9,398 bases of DNA from Bacteroidota bacterium (GTDB lineage Bacteria > Bacteroidota > Bacteroidia > B-17B0 > B-17BO): NCBI GenBank assembly GCA_947462425.1, contig CANHPI010000082.1:1-9398 (forward strand), read 5' to 3'. Below, piece by piece: positions 1 to 7,187 of this stretch. Both the position numbers and the translations under genes were made by a program. The number at the start of each line of letters is the position of its first letter. Within the stretch, counting starts at the first letter, position 1. A model generated the notes under the pieces. It was not told the origin of the DNA. It saw nothing but the letters and a program-made list of their open reading frames with translations, and did not search any database.

Positions 1-19
1 ATTAAATTTGTTGAATTAA

Positions 20-1241
20 GTGAGTTTAAAAAAATCGATATATATTTTTACTTCTAGTTTTCCTTGTGATGAACATGGAGAAATGTATTTATGAGATGAA
101 TTATTATATTTAGCTAAAGCATTTGATTCTGTTTACTTTTTACCTCAAAATGGAACTGTTTCCATTAAGTCTTTACCTGAAAATTGTTTTGTAGTTCCAC
201 CTCCAATAATAAATAAGCAAAAAGTGAGTATCTCTATTTTTCTTAAAGCTATTAAATGGGTATTTAGTGATTTTAGTTTATTAGTAAAACAAAAGTTAGT
301 TTCTAAATTATTTATCTATAATTATTCTTTGCTTAAGCAATTAATATTAAAAGCAAATTATTACTCATCAATTATAAAAAATACCCATTCAGAAAATGTT
401 TATTTATATGCGTATTGGTTTAGTGATTATGCAACTATTGCTGCGCTTGTAAAACAAACTTTGCCTCAATCTATTGCCATAAGCAGAGCACATGGTTTTG
501 ATGTGTTTGAAAATCAAACAGAATATAATTTTATTCCATTTCGTAAACTACAATTTAAGTATATAGATTCTGTTTTTTCTGTTTCAAAAGCTGGAGCTAA
601 TCACTTGAAAAAAAATAACCAATCTTATAAAAAAAAAAATAAAATCGAGTTATTTGGGAACTTTAAATTACACTAATCAAATAAACCCTATTTCAGAGAA
701 ATTTCAAATAGCCAGTTGTTCTATCATACGAGACATTAAGCGTTTGCATTTAATGGTAGATGTTTTAAAATATATTGAAATACCTATCACGTGGCATGTT
801 ATTGGGAATGGACCTGATTTTGAAAATTTACAAAAAATAACAAGGACACTCCCAAATCACATTGAAGTTATTTTTTATGGTTTGTTATCAAAGCAAGAAA
901 TAGATTTGTTTTATAAAACAAATGCCATTAATCTATTTGTAAGTTTGAGTTCGTCTGAAGGTTTGCCAGTATCAATGATGGAAGCGCAAAGTTATGGCAT
1001 TCCAATTATGTCCACAAATGTCGGAGGTTGTCATGAAATTTGCAATAATGAAACGGGTTTTTTAATAGAATGTAGTTTTGATTCACAAGATGTATCAAAT
1101 AAAATTACCGAATTCCATAATTCAAATAAAAACACAAATGAGTTTCATCAAAGATGTAGACTTTATTGGGAAATGAATTTTAATGCAGAGTTAAATTATA
1201 AGGAGTTTGTGACATCTATTGATAATTTAACGCTTTCGTAA
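20..1241 (+). pseudogene. Broken family-4 glycosyltransferase (in-frame stop plus frameshift)
   Basis: The pieces together encode about 406 residues, the usual length of a GT4 (GT-B fold) glycosyltransferase that adds a sugar from a nucleotide donor to a surface glycan. The reading frame opens with GTG at 20, right after a TAA at 17-19, and gives an N-terminus reading KKSIYIFTSSFPCDEHGE. It is interrupted by TGA at 92-94, continues as DELLYLAKAFDSVYFLP, and carries the family-typical SRAHGFDVFE and IPFRKLQFKYIDSVFSVSKAG. At the 11-A run 629-639 the frame shifts by one; deleting one A joins it to SYLGTLNY. The C-terminal half has the donor-binding signature: ASCSIIRDIKRLHL, HVIGNGP, and SEGLPVSMMEA with the EX7E glutamates at codons 957 and 981. 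Two separate lesions in an otherwise complete gene suggest recent inactivation. Sequencing error at the A-run could explain one of them. Acceptor and donor sugars cannot be told. Confidence 0.85.
629..639 (+). repeat. 11-base poly-A run at the glycosyltransferase frameshift
   Basis: Eleven consecutive A bases sit exactly where the reading frame changes. With ten A the N- and C-terminal halves of the glycosyltransferase become one frame (Tyr-Lys-Lys-Lys-Ile-Lys-Ser-Ser-Tyr-Leu-Gly). Such a run is prone to replication slippage, RNA-polymerase slippage and base-calling error, so the length may not be fixed in the population or may be an artefact. Confidence 0.8.
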
Positions 1242-1309
1242 ATCATGTATTTCAAAACATTTGATATAAATTAGTTAATTGTTTGTAAAGAAATTTTTTT
1301 ATATTTTAA

Positions 1310-1450
1310 TTTTCTTTAAACACTAAACATTACCAAAGAGAATTGCCAAATTCAGATTTATATTCTGATTGTTTGCTTCGATTGCCTATGTATAATGAAT
1401 TAACCTCAGGTAACTTAAAATTAAATAAACTCATTTTATTTTATAAATAA
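1310..1450 (+). pseudogene. C-terminal relic of a WecE/DegT-type sugar aminotransferase
   Basis: This stretch between two genes has one open frame of 46 codons ending in TAA (1448-1450). From 1328 it reads HYQRELPNSDLYSDC and then LLRLPMYNELT, followed by a short lysine-rich end, LILFYK. The LP-x(6)-S-x2-L-x-RLP-x-Y-x-x-L pattern is the usual C-terminus of DegT/DnrJ/EryC1 PLP aminotransferases of the WecE group (TDP-4-keto-6-deoxyglucose transaminase). A stop at 1307-1309 closes the frame upstream, and no in-frame ATG precedes the match, so the roughly 330 N-terminal residues are gone. It is not the C-terminus of the intact aminotransferase at 2490-3650, whose ending differs (CLSLPMYPALT). 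The call rests on motif memory, without an alignment. Confidence 0.65.
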
Positions 1451-1453
1451 AAT
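1433..1453 (+). other. AT-only inverted repeat just before the pseB start
   Basis: A perfect 9-base inverted repeat, ATTTTATTT / AAATAAAAT with TAT between, ends 8 bases before the pseB ATG and so overlaps the ribosome-binding region. It is all A/T, hence thermally weak, and AT-rich spacers produce such repeats by chance. A regulatory role is only a possibility. Confidence 0.35.
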
Positions 1454-1461
1454 ATAAAACT

Positions 1462-2478
1462 ATGTTAGACTTAAATCATAAATCAATTTTAATTACAGGC
1501 GGAACAGGTTCACTTGGTCAGCAGTTAACTAAAACTATCTTAGAACGTTGGCCATTAGTCAAACGTTTAGTTATTTTATCGCGAGATGAACAAAAACAGT
1601 TTCAAATGAATCAAGAATTTCCTGAAACTAAATACGCAGCAATTCGTTATTTTATAGGTGATATAAGAGATTACGATCGACTTGTAAGGGCGTTTGAAGG
1701 TATTGAATATGTTATTCATGCCGCAGCTATGAAGCATGTTCATATTGCAGAATACAATCCGATAGAATGTGTTAAAACAAATGTATTGGGTGCAGAAAAC
1801 GTTATCAATGCAGCAATGGCTACTGGTGTAAAACATGTGGTTGCTCTTTCTACTGATAAAGCAGCTGCCCCGATTAATTTATATGGTGCTACAAAGTTAT
1901 GTTCTGATAAATTATTTGTTGCAGCTAATAATATTAAAGGTACACGCGATATTAAATTTTCAGTGGTTCGTTATGGAAATGTAATGGGTTCAAATGGCTC
2001 AGTCATCCCATTTTTTTTAAACCGAAAAAAAACAGGTGTGTTACCGATTACTGACGCTACGATGACACGCTTTAATATTTCATTACAAGAAGGTTCTGAT
2101 ATGGTTTTACACGCAATGGAAACAGCATGGGGCGGAGAAATTTTTGTTCCCAAAATACCTTCCTATAAAATTACAGATGTGGCTGAAGCCATTGGGCCTG
2201 AATGTAAACATGAAATTATTGGAATACGTCCTGGTGAAAAAGTTCATGAAGAAATGATTACGTCTTCCGATTCTTTTTCCACATACGATTTAGGTAAATA
2301 TTATGCTATTTTACCACAAGTAACATCTTGGGATTTGCAAGAATACATAAAAAAATTTAATGCAAAATCTGTGGCTATCGGTTTTCAATATAATTCAGGA
2401 GATAATACAGAATGGGTGGGAGTAGACGAAATTCGCTCATTAATTAAAACGCATGTCGATAAGGATTTTACTATTTAA
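1462..2478 (+). CDS. pseB: UDP-N-acetylglucosamine 4,6-dehydratase (5-inverting), PseB
   Basis: Cytoplasmic short-chain dehydrogenase/reductase enzyme for the first step of pseudaminic acid synthesis. It turns UDP-GlcNAc into UDP-2-acetamido-2,6-dideoxy-beta-L-arabino-hex-4-ulose with bound NADP(H) (EC 4.2.1.115). The 338-residue product matches the usual PseB length of about 334. Residues 12-19 give the nucleotide loop TGGTGSLG. STDKAAAPINLYGATK (130-145) carries Asp132, Lys133 and Tyr141, the same numbering as the catalytic residues of Helicobacter FlaA1/PseB, with the SDR lysine at 145. SVVRYGNVMGS, LPITDATMTRF and IIGIRPGEKVHEEMI are further hallmarks that separate PseB from the retaining PglF/CapD dehydratases. 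ATG 1462 places the glycine loop at the normal distance from the N-terminus. It is the first gene of the operon, with pseC 11 bases downstream. Confidence 0.95.
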   Translation: MLDLNHKSILITGGTGSLGQQLTKTILERWPLVKRLVILSRDEQKQFQMNQEFPETKYAAIRYFIGDIRDYDRLVRAFEGIEYVIHAAAMKHVHIAEYNPIECVKTNVLGAENVINAAMATGVKHVVALSTDKAAAPINLYGATKLCSDKLFVAANNIKGTRDIKFSVVRYGNVMGSNGSVIPFFLNRKKTGVLPITDATMTRFNISLQEGSDMVLHAMETAWGGEIFVPKIPSYKITDVAEAIGPECKHEIIGIRPGEKVHEEMITSSDSFSTYDLGKYYAILPQVTSWDLQEYIKKFNAKSVAIGFQYNSGDNTEWVGVDEIRSLIKTHVDKDFTI

Positions 2479-2489
2479 TTAATTTATAA

Positions 2490-3650
2490 ATGAATCAATC
2501 AATACCATACGGTAAACAATACATTTCTCAGGAAGATATTGAAGCGGTTGTACAAACATTAACATCCGATTTTTTAACCCAAGGCCCCAAAGTAAAAGAG
2601 TTTGAAGATGCTTTTGCAAATTATGTAGGCGCTAAGTATGCAGTAGCTGTAAGTAACGGATCCGCAGCTCTTCATTTATGTGCTATGGCTTTAAATGTTG
2701 CCGAAGGCGTTAATGTAATAACTACGCCAATTACATTTGCGGCTAGCGCTAATTGTATTAAATATTGTGGTGGCAATGTTTATTTTGCCGATATAAATCC
2801 CGATACATTTTTAATTGATATAGCAAATGTTGAAGAACTAATTTTATCGAAGCCAGCAGGTTTTTTTAAAGGTATTATACCTGTTGATTTTGCAGGTTTA
2901 GCTAGTAATTTAGAAGAGTTTAAAGCGTTAGCTGTTAAATATAATTTATGGATTATTGAGGACGCCTGTCATGCACCAGGCGGATATTTTATCGATAGTA
3001 AAGGCAATAAACAATTATGTGGTAATGGTACTTTTGCCGATTTAGCAATCTTTTCTTTTCATCCTGTAAAACATATAGCCACTGGCGAAGGAGGTATGAT
3101 TACAACTAACGACAAAGCATTATATGATAAACTAATTTTATTAAGAACACACGGTATTACTAAAAGCCCTGATTTATTAATTGAAAATCATGGAGCTTGG
3201 TATTATGAAATGCAAGAATTAGGTTATAATTATCGTATACCAGATATGTTATGTGCATTAGGTATTACTCAATTAAACCGTGCAGATGAAGGCTTAGAAA
3301 AAAGAAGATTGATTGCCGAAAAATATAGTAATGCTTTTAGTAATAATAAAAAAATTAGTATACAGCCTATAAGTTTACATCAAGGGCACGCATTTCATTT
3401 GTTTATTATTAAAGTTAAAGATAGGTTTGGTTTATATAACCATTTAAAACAAAATAACATTTTTGCTCAGGTGCACTATATTCCAGTGCATGCAATGCCA
3501 TATTATAAAACATTAGGATTTAAAAAAGGAGATTTTCCTTTATCAGAAAATTATTATGACGAATGTTTAAGTTTGCCAATGTATCCAGCATTAACAAATG
3601 AAGAACAACTTTTTGTAATTCAAAAAATCGAAGAATTTTTTAATCAATGA
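2490..3650 (+). CDS. pseC: UDP-4-amino-4,6-dideoxy-N-acetyl-beta-L-altrosamine transaminase, PseC
   Basis: PLP-dependent DegT/DnrJ/EryC1 aminotransferase that by family and position aminates C4 of the PseB product using glutamate (EC 2.6.1.92). The protein has 386 residues, like other PseC enzymes. It opens with IPYGKQYISQEDIEAV, the standard PseC start. NGSAALHL (56-63) is the cofactor-phosphate region, IIEDACHAPGG (155-165) holds the aspartate that contacts the pyridine ring, and SFHPVKHIATGEGG (189-202) carries the Schiff-base lysine, Lys194. The C-terminus AQVHYIPVHAMPYY and CLSLPMYPALT is also typical. The gene starts 11 bases after pseB, and its TGA overlaps the ATG of the next gene (ATGA). 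The LegC and PglE transaminases have the same fold; the pairing with pseB and pseI makes PseC the best reading. Confidence 0.93.
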   Translation: MNQSIPYGKQYISQEDIEAVVQTLTSDFLTQGPKVKEFEDAFANYVGAKYAVAVSNGSAALHLCAMALNVAEGVNVITTPITFAASANCIKYCGGNVYFADINPDTFLIDIANVEELILSKPAGFFKGIIPVDFAGLASNLEEFKALAVKYNLWIIEDACHAPGGYFIDSKGNKQLCGNGTFADLAIFSFHPVKHIATGEGGMITTNDKALYDKLILLRTHGITKSPDLLIENHGAWYYEMQELGYNYRIPDMLCALGITQLNRADEGLEKRRLIAEKYSNAFSNNKKISIQPISLHQGHAFHLFIIKVKDRFGLYNHLKQNNIFAQVHYIPVHAMPYYKTLGFKKGDFPLSENYYDECLSLPMYPALTNEEQLFVIQKIEEFFNQ

Positions 3651-4501
3651 TTAATAAAATAGCTCTAGGAACTGTTCAGTTTGGTTTAAACTATGGAATT
3701 AATAATTCTACAGGAATACCTTCAGAATTTGAAGTTTCTGAAATATTTAACATGGCTAATTCGGCTGGTATTGAGATGCTTGATACAGCAAGAGCTTATG
3801 GTGATGCAGAATATAAAGTCGGTAAATATTCAGGTAATAATTATAAAATTGTTACCAAGTTTCCTAAAGTTACAAGTGGAGTAGAATTAATTAAAGAGCT
3901 AGAAATATCTTTAAATAGCCTTAATAGTAATAGCGTTTATGGTTATATGGCTCATAGCGCAGATACCTTAATTGAAACCACTGAATTGTGGACTACATTA
4001 CAACATTTAAAAGCGGAACATAAAGTTAAAAAAATCGGATACTCTCTTTATTCGCTCGATCAATTAATTAAATTGTTGGATTTAAATTTTATACCCGATG
4101 TAATTCAAATACCTTATAGTTTATTTGATAGAAAGTTTGAAAAAATTTTACCTAAGCTTAAAAGCTTAGGTGTTGAAATTCATGTTCGTTCAATATTTTT
4201 ACAAGGCTTGTATTTTATGAATGTTGAAAAGTTACCTATTAACCTTATGCCTTTAAAATTGCAACTGCAAAGTTTGCGTTCATATTGTAATACTTTTAAT
4301 GTTGAAATTGGCTCTTTGGCTTTAAATTATGTTATCGCACATCCAAATATAGATAAAGTTGTAATTGGTGTAGATAGTTTATTACAATTAAAACAAAATA
4401 TTAAATCGGTTGAAAATTGGAAACATAATCAGCAACTTTTTGATTGTATTAACAATATTGAGATTGAAGATAAAAAACTTTTAAACCCAGCTAATTGGTG
4501 A
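3647..4501 (+). CDS. Aldo/keto reductase of the nonulosonate operon
   Basis: NAD(P)H-dependent aldo/keto reductase (TIM barrel), 284 residues, within the normal 280-330 range. The catalytic tetrad is visible: Asp46 and Tyr51 in LDTARAYGDAE, Lys71 in IVTKFPK, and His103 in YMAHSADTL. Later strands are recognisable in KKIGYSLYSLDQL, DVIQIPYSLFDRKF and EIHVRSIFLQG. Its substrate is unknown. It is not part of the standard six-enzyme pseudaminic pathway, but its position, overlapping pseC by ATGA and the fused gene by GTGA, ties it to the same product. Inference: it reduces, or in reverse oxidises, a carbonyl or hydroxyl group on the nonulosonate or its precursor, possibly together with the class-III aminotransferase domain next door. 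A perfect inverted repeat lies inside the gene at 4150-4171. Confidence 0.9.
   Translation: MINKIALGTVQFGLNYGINNSTGIPSEFEVSEIFNMANSAGIEMLDTARAYGDAEYKVGKYSGNNYKIVTKFPKVTSGVELIKELEISLNSLNSNSVYGYMAHSADTLIETTELWTTLQHLKAEHKVKKIGYSLYSLDQLIKLLDLNFIPDVIQIPYSLFDRKFEKILPKLKSLGVEIHVRSIFLQGLYFMNVEKLPINLMPLKLQLQSLRSYCNTFNVEIGSLALNYVIAHPNIDKVVIGVDSLLQLKQNIKSVENWKHNQQLFDCINNIEIEDKKLLNPANW
4150..4171 (+). other. Perfect inverted repeat inside the aldo/keto reductase gene
   Basis: ACCTAAGCTT and AAGCTTAGGT flank a central AA, a 10-base perfect inverted repeat. In RNA the innermost pairs would open to form a loop. It encodes the unremarkable helix residues PKLKSLG, so it may be accidental. No T-run follows, so it is not a standard terminator. 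Confidence 0.5.
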
Positions 4502-6606
4502 AGATTATAGGTGTAACTCAAGCAAGAATAAATTCTTCTCGATTGCCTCGAAAAGTTTTATTGACTATTAAAGATAAAACACTTTTGCAATATCACTTAG
4601 AACGAGCAATGAAATCATTGTTGGTAAATAAGTGGATTGTTGCTACAACAGATGAAATAGAATCTGATTTAATTTGTGACATTGCATCAAAATTATCAAT
4701 ACAATATTATAAAGGAAGTTTAAGTGATGTATTGGATAGATTTTATCAAGCAGTTAAGCATGAACAAGCAGATTATGTGGTGCGTATTACTTCTGATTGC
4801 CCTTTAATTGATGCTTCAGTAATTGATAGTGTTGTAAAATCATGTATTGATCAAAACTTAGATTATGTTTCAAATACTTTAATCCCAACTTATCCTGATG
4901 GTATTGATGTGGAGGTTTTTAAATTTTCAGCATTAAAAAAAGTATGGGAAGAAGCGTCACAAATTTCCGATAGAGAACATGTAACACCATTTATATGGAA
5001 AAATTCAAGTTTTTTAGGCCAAAGTGTTTTTACTTCTCAAAATTTTAGTTTACATGATGATTTTTCGAAATACAGATTAACGGTTGATCAATTAGAAGAC
5101 TTTGAATTAATTAAAATATTAATTGAAAAATTGGGAGATAAAAAAACATGGTTAGAGTATGTGCATCATTTAGATACTAATCCTCAACTTTTAAATAAAA
5201 ATTCACTAATAAAACGAAACGAAGGTTATATGAAATCAATACAAAACGATGGTATTCAACTAAGATATATAACAAATTTTAAAGAGTCAGATAAATATAG
5301 AGCTCAAATTCATGATTTAATTCCTGGTGGAGCTCATACCTATTCTAAGGGAGATGATCAATTTCCTCAATTAGCGCCCGCAGCTATTTCGCAAGGCAAA
5401 GGCGCGTACGTTTGGGATATTGATGGTAATCAGTTTTTAGATTGCTCAATGGGGCTTACATCTGTTGGTTTGGGGCATGCATACGAACCCGTTTTACAAA
5501 AAGTAAAACAAGAGTTAGATAAAGGAGTTAATTTTCAGCGGCCTTCTGTTTTAGAAAAAGAGATGGCTGAAAAATTTTTAGCCTTAGTGCCACAACACGA
5601 TATGGTTAAATTTGCTAAAAATGGTTCAATTGTTACAACTGCTGCTGTAAAATTGGCGAGAGCTAAAACTGGTCGAAAATTAGTAGCATTTCCTTCAGAT
5701 CATCCATTTTACAGTTATGATGATTGGTTTATCGGTAAAACAGCTTGTAATTTAGGTGTTCCCGAAGAAATTAGTAATTTATCAGTTACATTTAAATCGT
5801 GTGATTTAAATTCTTTAAAACAATTGTTTGAAAAATATCCTAATCAAATTGCTTGTGTAATTACTGAACCAGAAAGAAGTTCATTAGGTAATCATCAATT
5901 TGGACCTTCTGCTAAAGAATACTTACAAAAGGCCATTGAGCTTACACATCATTATGGCGCCTTATTTATCATGGATGAAATGATTTCAGGCTTCAAAAGT
6001 TCATTGCCAGGCACATTAACTAAATTTAATCTTGAGCCAGATATGGCTACTTGGGGTAAAGGTATTGCTAATGGTTTTTCTTTCTGTGCTTTAACGGGTA
6101 AAAAAGAAGTGATGGAATTAGGAGGTATTAGAAACATAGGAGCTGAAAAAGTTTTTTTAACTTCAACAACGCATGGGGGTGAAACCCACGCTTTAGCAGC
6201 AGGTATCGAAAGTATTAATGAATTTGTAAGTAAAGATATTATAAAACATAATCAAAACATTGGAGATTATTTCATCAAAAAATGTAATGAAATATTAGAA
6301 TATCATAAGTTAACTGATTATATTGAAATTGTGCCTTGTAATTGGATGCCAATGTTTTTATTTAAAGATAGAAATAAAACGATCTCAATGGGTTATAGAA
6401 CTTTAGCTCTCCAAGAAATGATTAAACGCGGTGTTTTATTTCAAGGTGCTTTTATACCTTGTTTTAGTCATACAACTTATGATATTGATTATTTTGCAAC
6501 TGCATTAAATGAGAGCCTCCTAGTATATAAAAAAGCACTTGATGAGGGGTATGAAAAATATTTAATTGGATTGCCTACTAAACCTGTTTTTAGGAAATAT
6601 TTATAG
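4498..6606 (+). CDS. Fused SpsF-type cytidylyltransferase / class-III aminotransferase
   Basis: A 702-residue two-domain protein. Residues 1-245 are a CTP_transf_3/SpsF-like cytidylyltransferase: QARINSSRLPRK near the N-terminus, TSDCPLID and DREHVTPFIW, ending in the usual KRNEGYMKS tail. By context it makes the CMP-activated nonulosonate, the PseF role. Residues about 260-702 are a fold-type-I PLP enzyme of the glutamate-1-semialdehyde aminomutase type: PGGAHTYSKG (from 276), VWDIDGNQFLDCSMG, FIMDEMISGFK with the ring-contacting Asp493, and TWGKGIANG with Schiff-base Lys521. The frame is open throughout, so this is a true fusion, although Met245 could allow an internal start. I choose GTG 4498 (MKIIGVTQAR, GTGA overlap with the previous stop) over TTG 4495, because family members start this way. 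Odd point: the E/D-A after the NGS loop is Ile378-Val379. The substrate of the second domain is unknown. Confidence 0.9.
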   Translation: MKIIGVTQARINSSRLPRKVLLTIKDKTLLQYHLERAMKSLLVNKWIVATTDEIESDLICDIASKLSIQYYKGSLSDVLDRFYQAVKHEQADYVVRITSDCPLIDASVIDSVVKSCIDQNLDYVSNTLIPTYPDGIDVEVFKFSALKKVWEEASQISDREHVTPFIWKNSSFLGQSVFTSQNFSLHDDFSKYRLTVDQLEDFELIKILIEKLGDKKTWLEYVHHLDTNPQLLNKNSLIKRNEGYMKSIQNDGIQLRYITNFKESDKYRAQIHDLIPGGAHTYSKGDDQFPQLAPAAISQGKGAYVWDIDGNQFLDCSMGLTSVGLGHAYEPVLQKVKQELDKGVNFQRPSVLEKEMAEKFLALVPQHDMVKFAKNGSIVTTAAVKLARAKTGRKLVAFPSDHPFYSYDDWFIGKTACNLGVPEEISNLSVTFKSCDLNSLKQLFEKYPNQIACVITEPERSSLGNHQFGPSAKEYLQKAIELTHHYGALFIMDEMISGFKSSLPGTLTKFNLEPDMATWGKGIANGFSFCALTGKKEVMELGGIRNIGAEKVFLTSTTHGGETHALAAGIESINEFVSKDIIKHNQNIGDYFIKKCNEILEYHKLTDYIEIVPCNWMPMFLFKDRNKTISMGYRTLALQEMIKRGVLFQGAFIPCFSHTTYDIDYFATALNESLLVYKKALDEGYEKYLIGLPTKPVFRKYL

Positions 6607-6608
6607 GT

Positions 6609-7187
6609 ATGTTAGTAAGCAGAAATTATAAATGTTTAAAAAAGAATGTTTTCAGTAAAGATAATTACTTATTAGTTCCTTTACGTGACGAAGATAAGTA
6701 TGCTATTTTGGAATGGCGAAATGCTCAAATTGATATACTACGTCAAAAAGAAATTTTAACTAAGGAACAGCAAGAAACATATTTTAATACAATAATTACT
6801 CCATTATTTGAACAAGAAAAACCAAATCAAATTCTTTGGTCGTTTTTAGAAAATGGAAAATTAATTGGTTATGGCGGTTTAGTTCATATTGATTGGGAAG
6901 CTAAACATGCTGAAATTTCTTTTTTGTTGTGTAATCAACGTAATAGTGATATTGCTCAGTTTAAAAAAGATTGGAGTGTTTATTTAAATTTAGTTATTAG
7001 TATTGCTTTTAGTGAATTGAATTTTCAAAAAGCACATACATATGCATATGATATTAGGCCTTATTATTTTGACATAATGTATGACCAAGGTTTTTTAAAA
7101 GAAGGGCATTTAAAAAGGCATATTAAAATAGGTGAAAAATTGGTTGATGTATTAATTCTTTCAAAATTTAATGATATTGTATTATGA
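6609..7187 (+). CDS. GNAT-family N-acetyltransferase, PseH-like role
   Basis: A 192-residue protein of the RimJ/PseH branch of GNAT acyl-CoA transferases. The N-terminus LVPLRDEDKYAILEWRNAQ, the central strands SFLENGKLIGYGGLVHIDW and HAEISFLL, and the C-terminal YDIRPYYFDIMYDQGF-KEG-LKRH pattern fit this group. The usual R/Q-x-x-G-x-G/A acetyl-CoA loop is not obvious after EISFLL, where the sequence reads CNQRNSDIAQF, so cofactor binding is diverged. In the pseudaminic pathway PseH acetylates the C4 amine of the PseC product, later N7, and this gene is the only acetyltransferase candidate here. It starts 2 bases after the fused gene and overlaps the formyltransferase by ATGA. Which amino group it acts on, relative to the formyltransferase beside it, cannot be read from sequence. 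Confidence 0.82.
   Translation: MLVSRNYKCLKKNVFSKDNYLLVPLRDEDKYAILEWRNAQIDILRQKEILTKEQQETYFNTIITPLFEQEKPNQILWSFLENGKLIGYGGLVHIDWEAKHAEISFLLCNQRNSDIAQFKKDWSVYLNLVISIAFSELNFQKAHTYAYDIRPYYFDIMYDQGFLKEGHLKRHIKIGEKLVDVLILSKFNDIVL

Larger units (their letters stand above)
1242..1461 (+). other. Gene-poor spacer ahead of the nonulosonate operon
   Basis: These 220 bases separate the broken glycosyltransferase from pseB and are the only gap of any size, so the operon promoter should lie here or in the pseudogene. Apart from the aminotransferase relic I see no gene. I found no convincing Bacteroidota-type promoter (TTG near -33 with TAnnTTTG near -7). A TATAAT at about 1390-1395 lies within the relic and has only a poor -35 match. 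Confidence 0.6.

Noticed and set aside
1..57. Tail of an upstream gene, either ending at TAG 55-57 (frame 1) or at TAA 17-19 (frame 2)
   Set aside because: Both frames are open from the window edge for only a few codons and show no recognisable motif, so neither can be supported.
92..94. TGA read as tryptophan (alternative genetic code)
   Set aside because: TGA terminates several intact genes here, for example at 3648-3650, 4499-4501, 7185-7187 and 8054-8056, so it is a normal stop.
654..1241. A separate gene starting at TTG 654
   Set aside because: The sequence continues the glycosyltransferase begun upstream; the TTG lies inside a conserved YLGT stretch and the start is an artefact of the frameshift.
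1286..1318. Inverted repeat TAAAGAAA / TTTCTTTA with a 17-base loop as a terminator of the glycosyltransferase
   Set aside because: The stem is almost all A/T, the loop is long and no T-run follows the second arm; it is within chance expectation for an AT-rich spacer.
1370..1395. Sigma70-like promoter TTGTTT - 16 bases - TATAAT ahead of pseB
   Set aside because: The -35 match is poor, Bacteroidota primary promoters use a different consensus, and the TATAAT is explained by Tyr-Asn codons of the aminotransferase relic.
2011..2032. T-run / A-run pair in pseB as a terminator or slippage site
   Set aside because: The frame is intact, the residues (PFFLNRKK) fit the family, and an all A/T stem is weak.
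3693..3884. Plus-strand open frame inside the aldo/keto reductase
   Set aside because: It is an out-of-frame overlap with the catalytic Asp/Tyr region of a clear reductase; composition is random-looking.
5952..6137. Minus-strand open frame opposite the aminotransferase domain
   Set aside because: It shadows a strongly supported plus-strand gene and has no family motif. The same applies to the minus-strand frames at 1576-1836, 1971-2153, 8310-8498 and 8694-8885.
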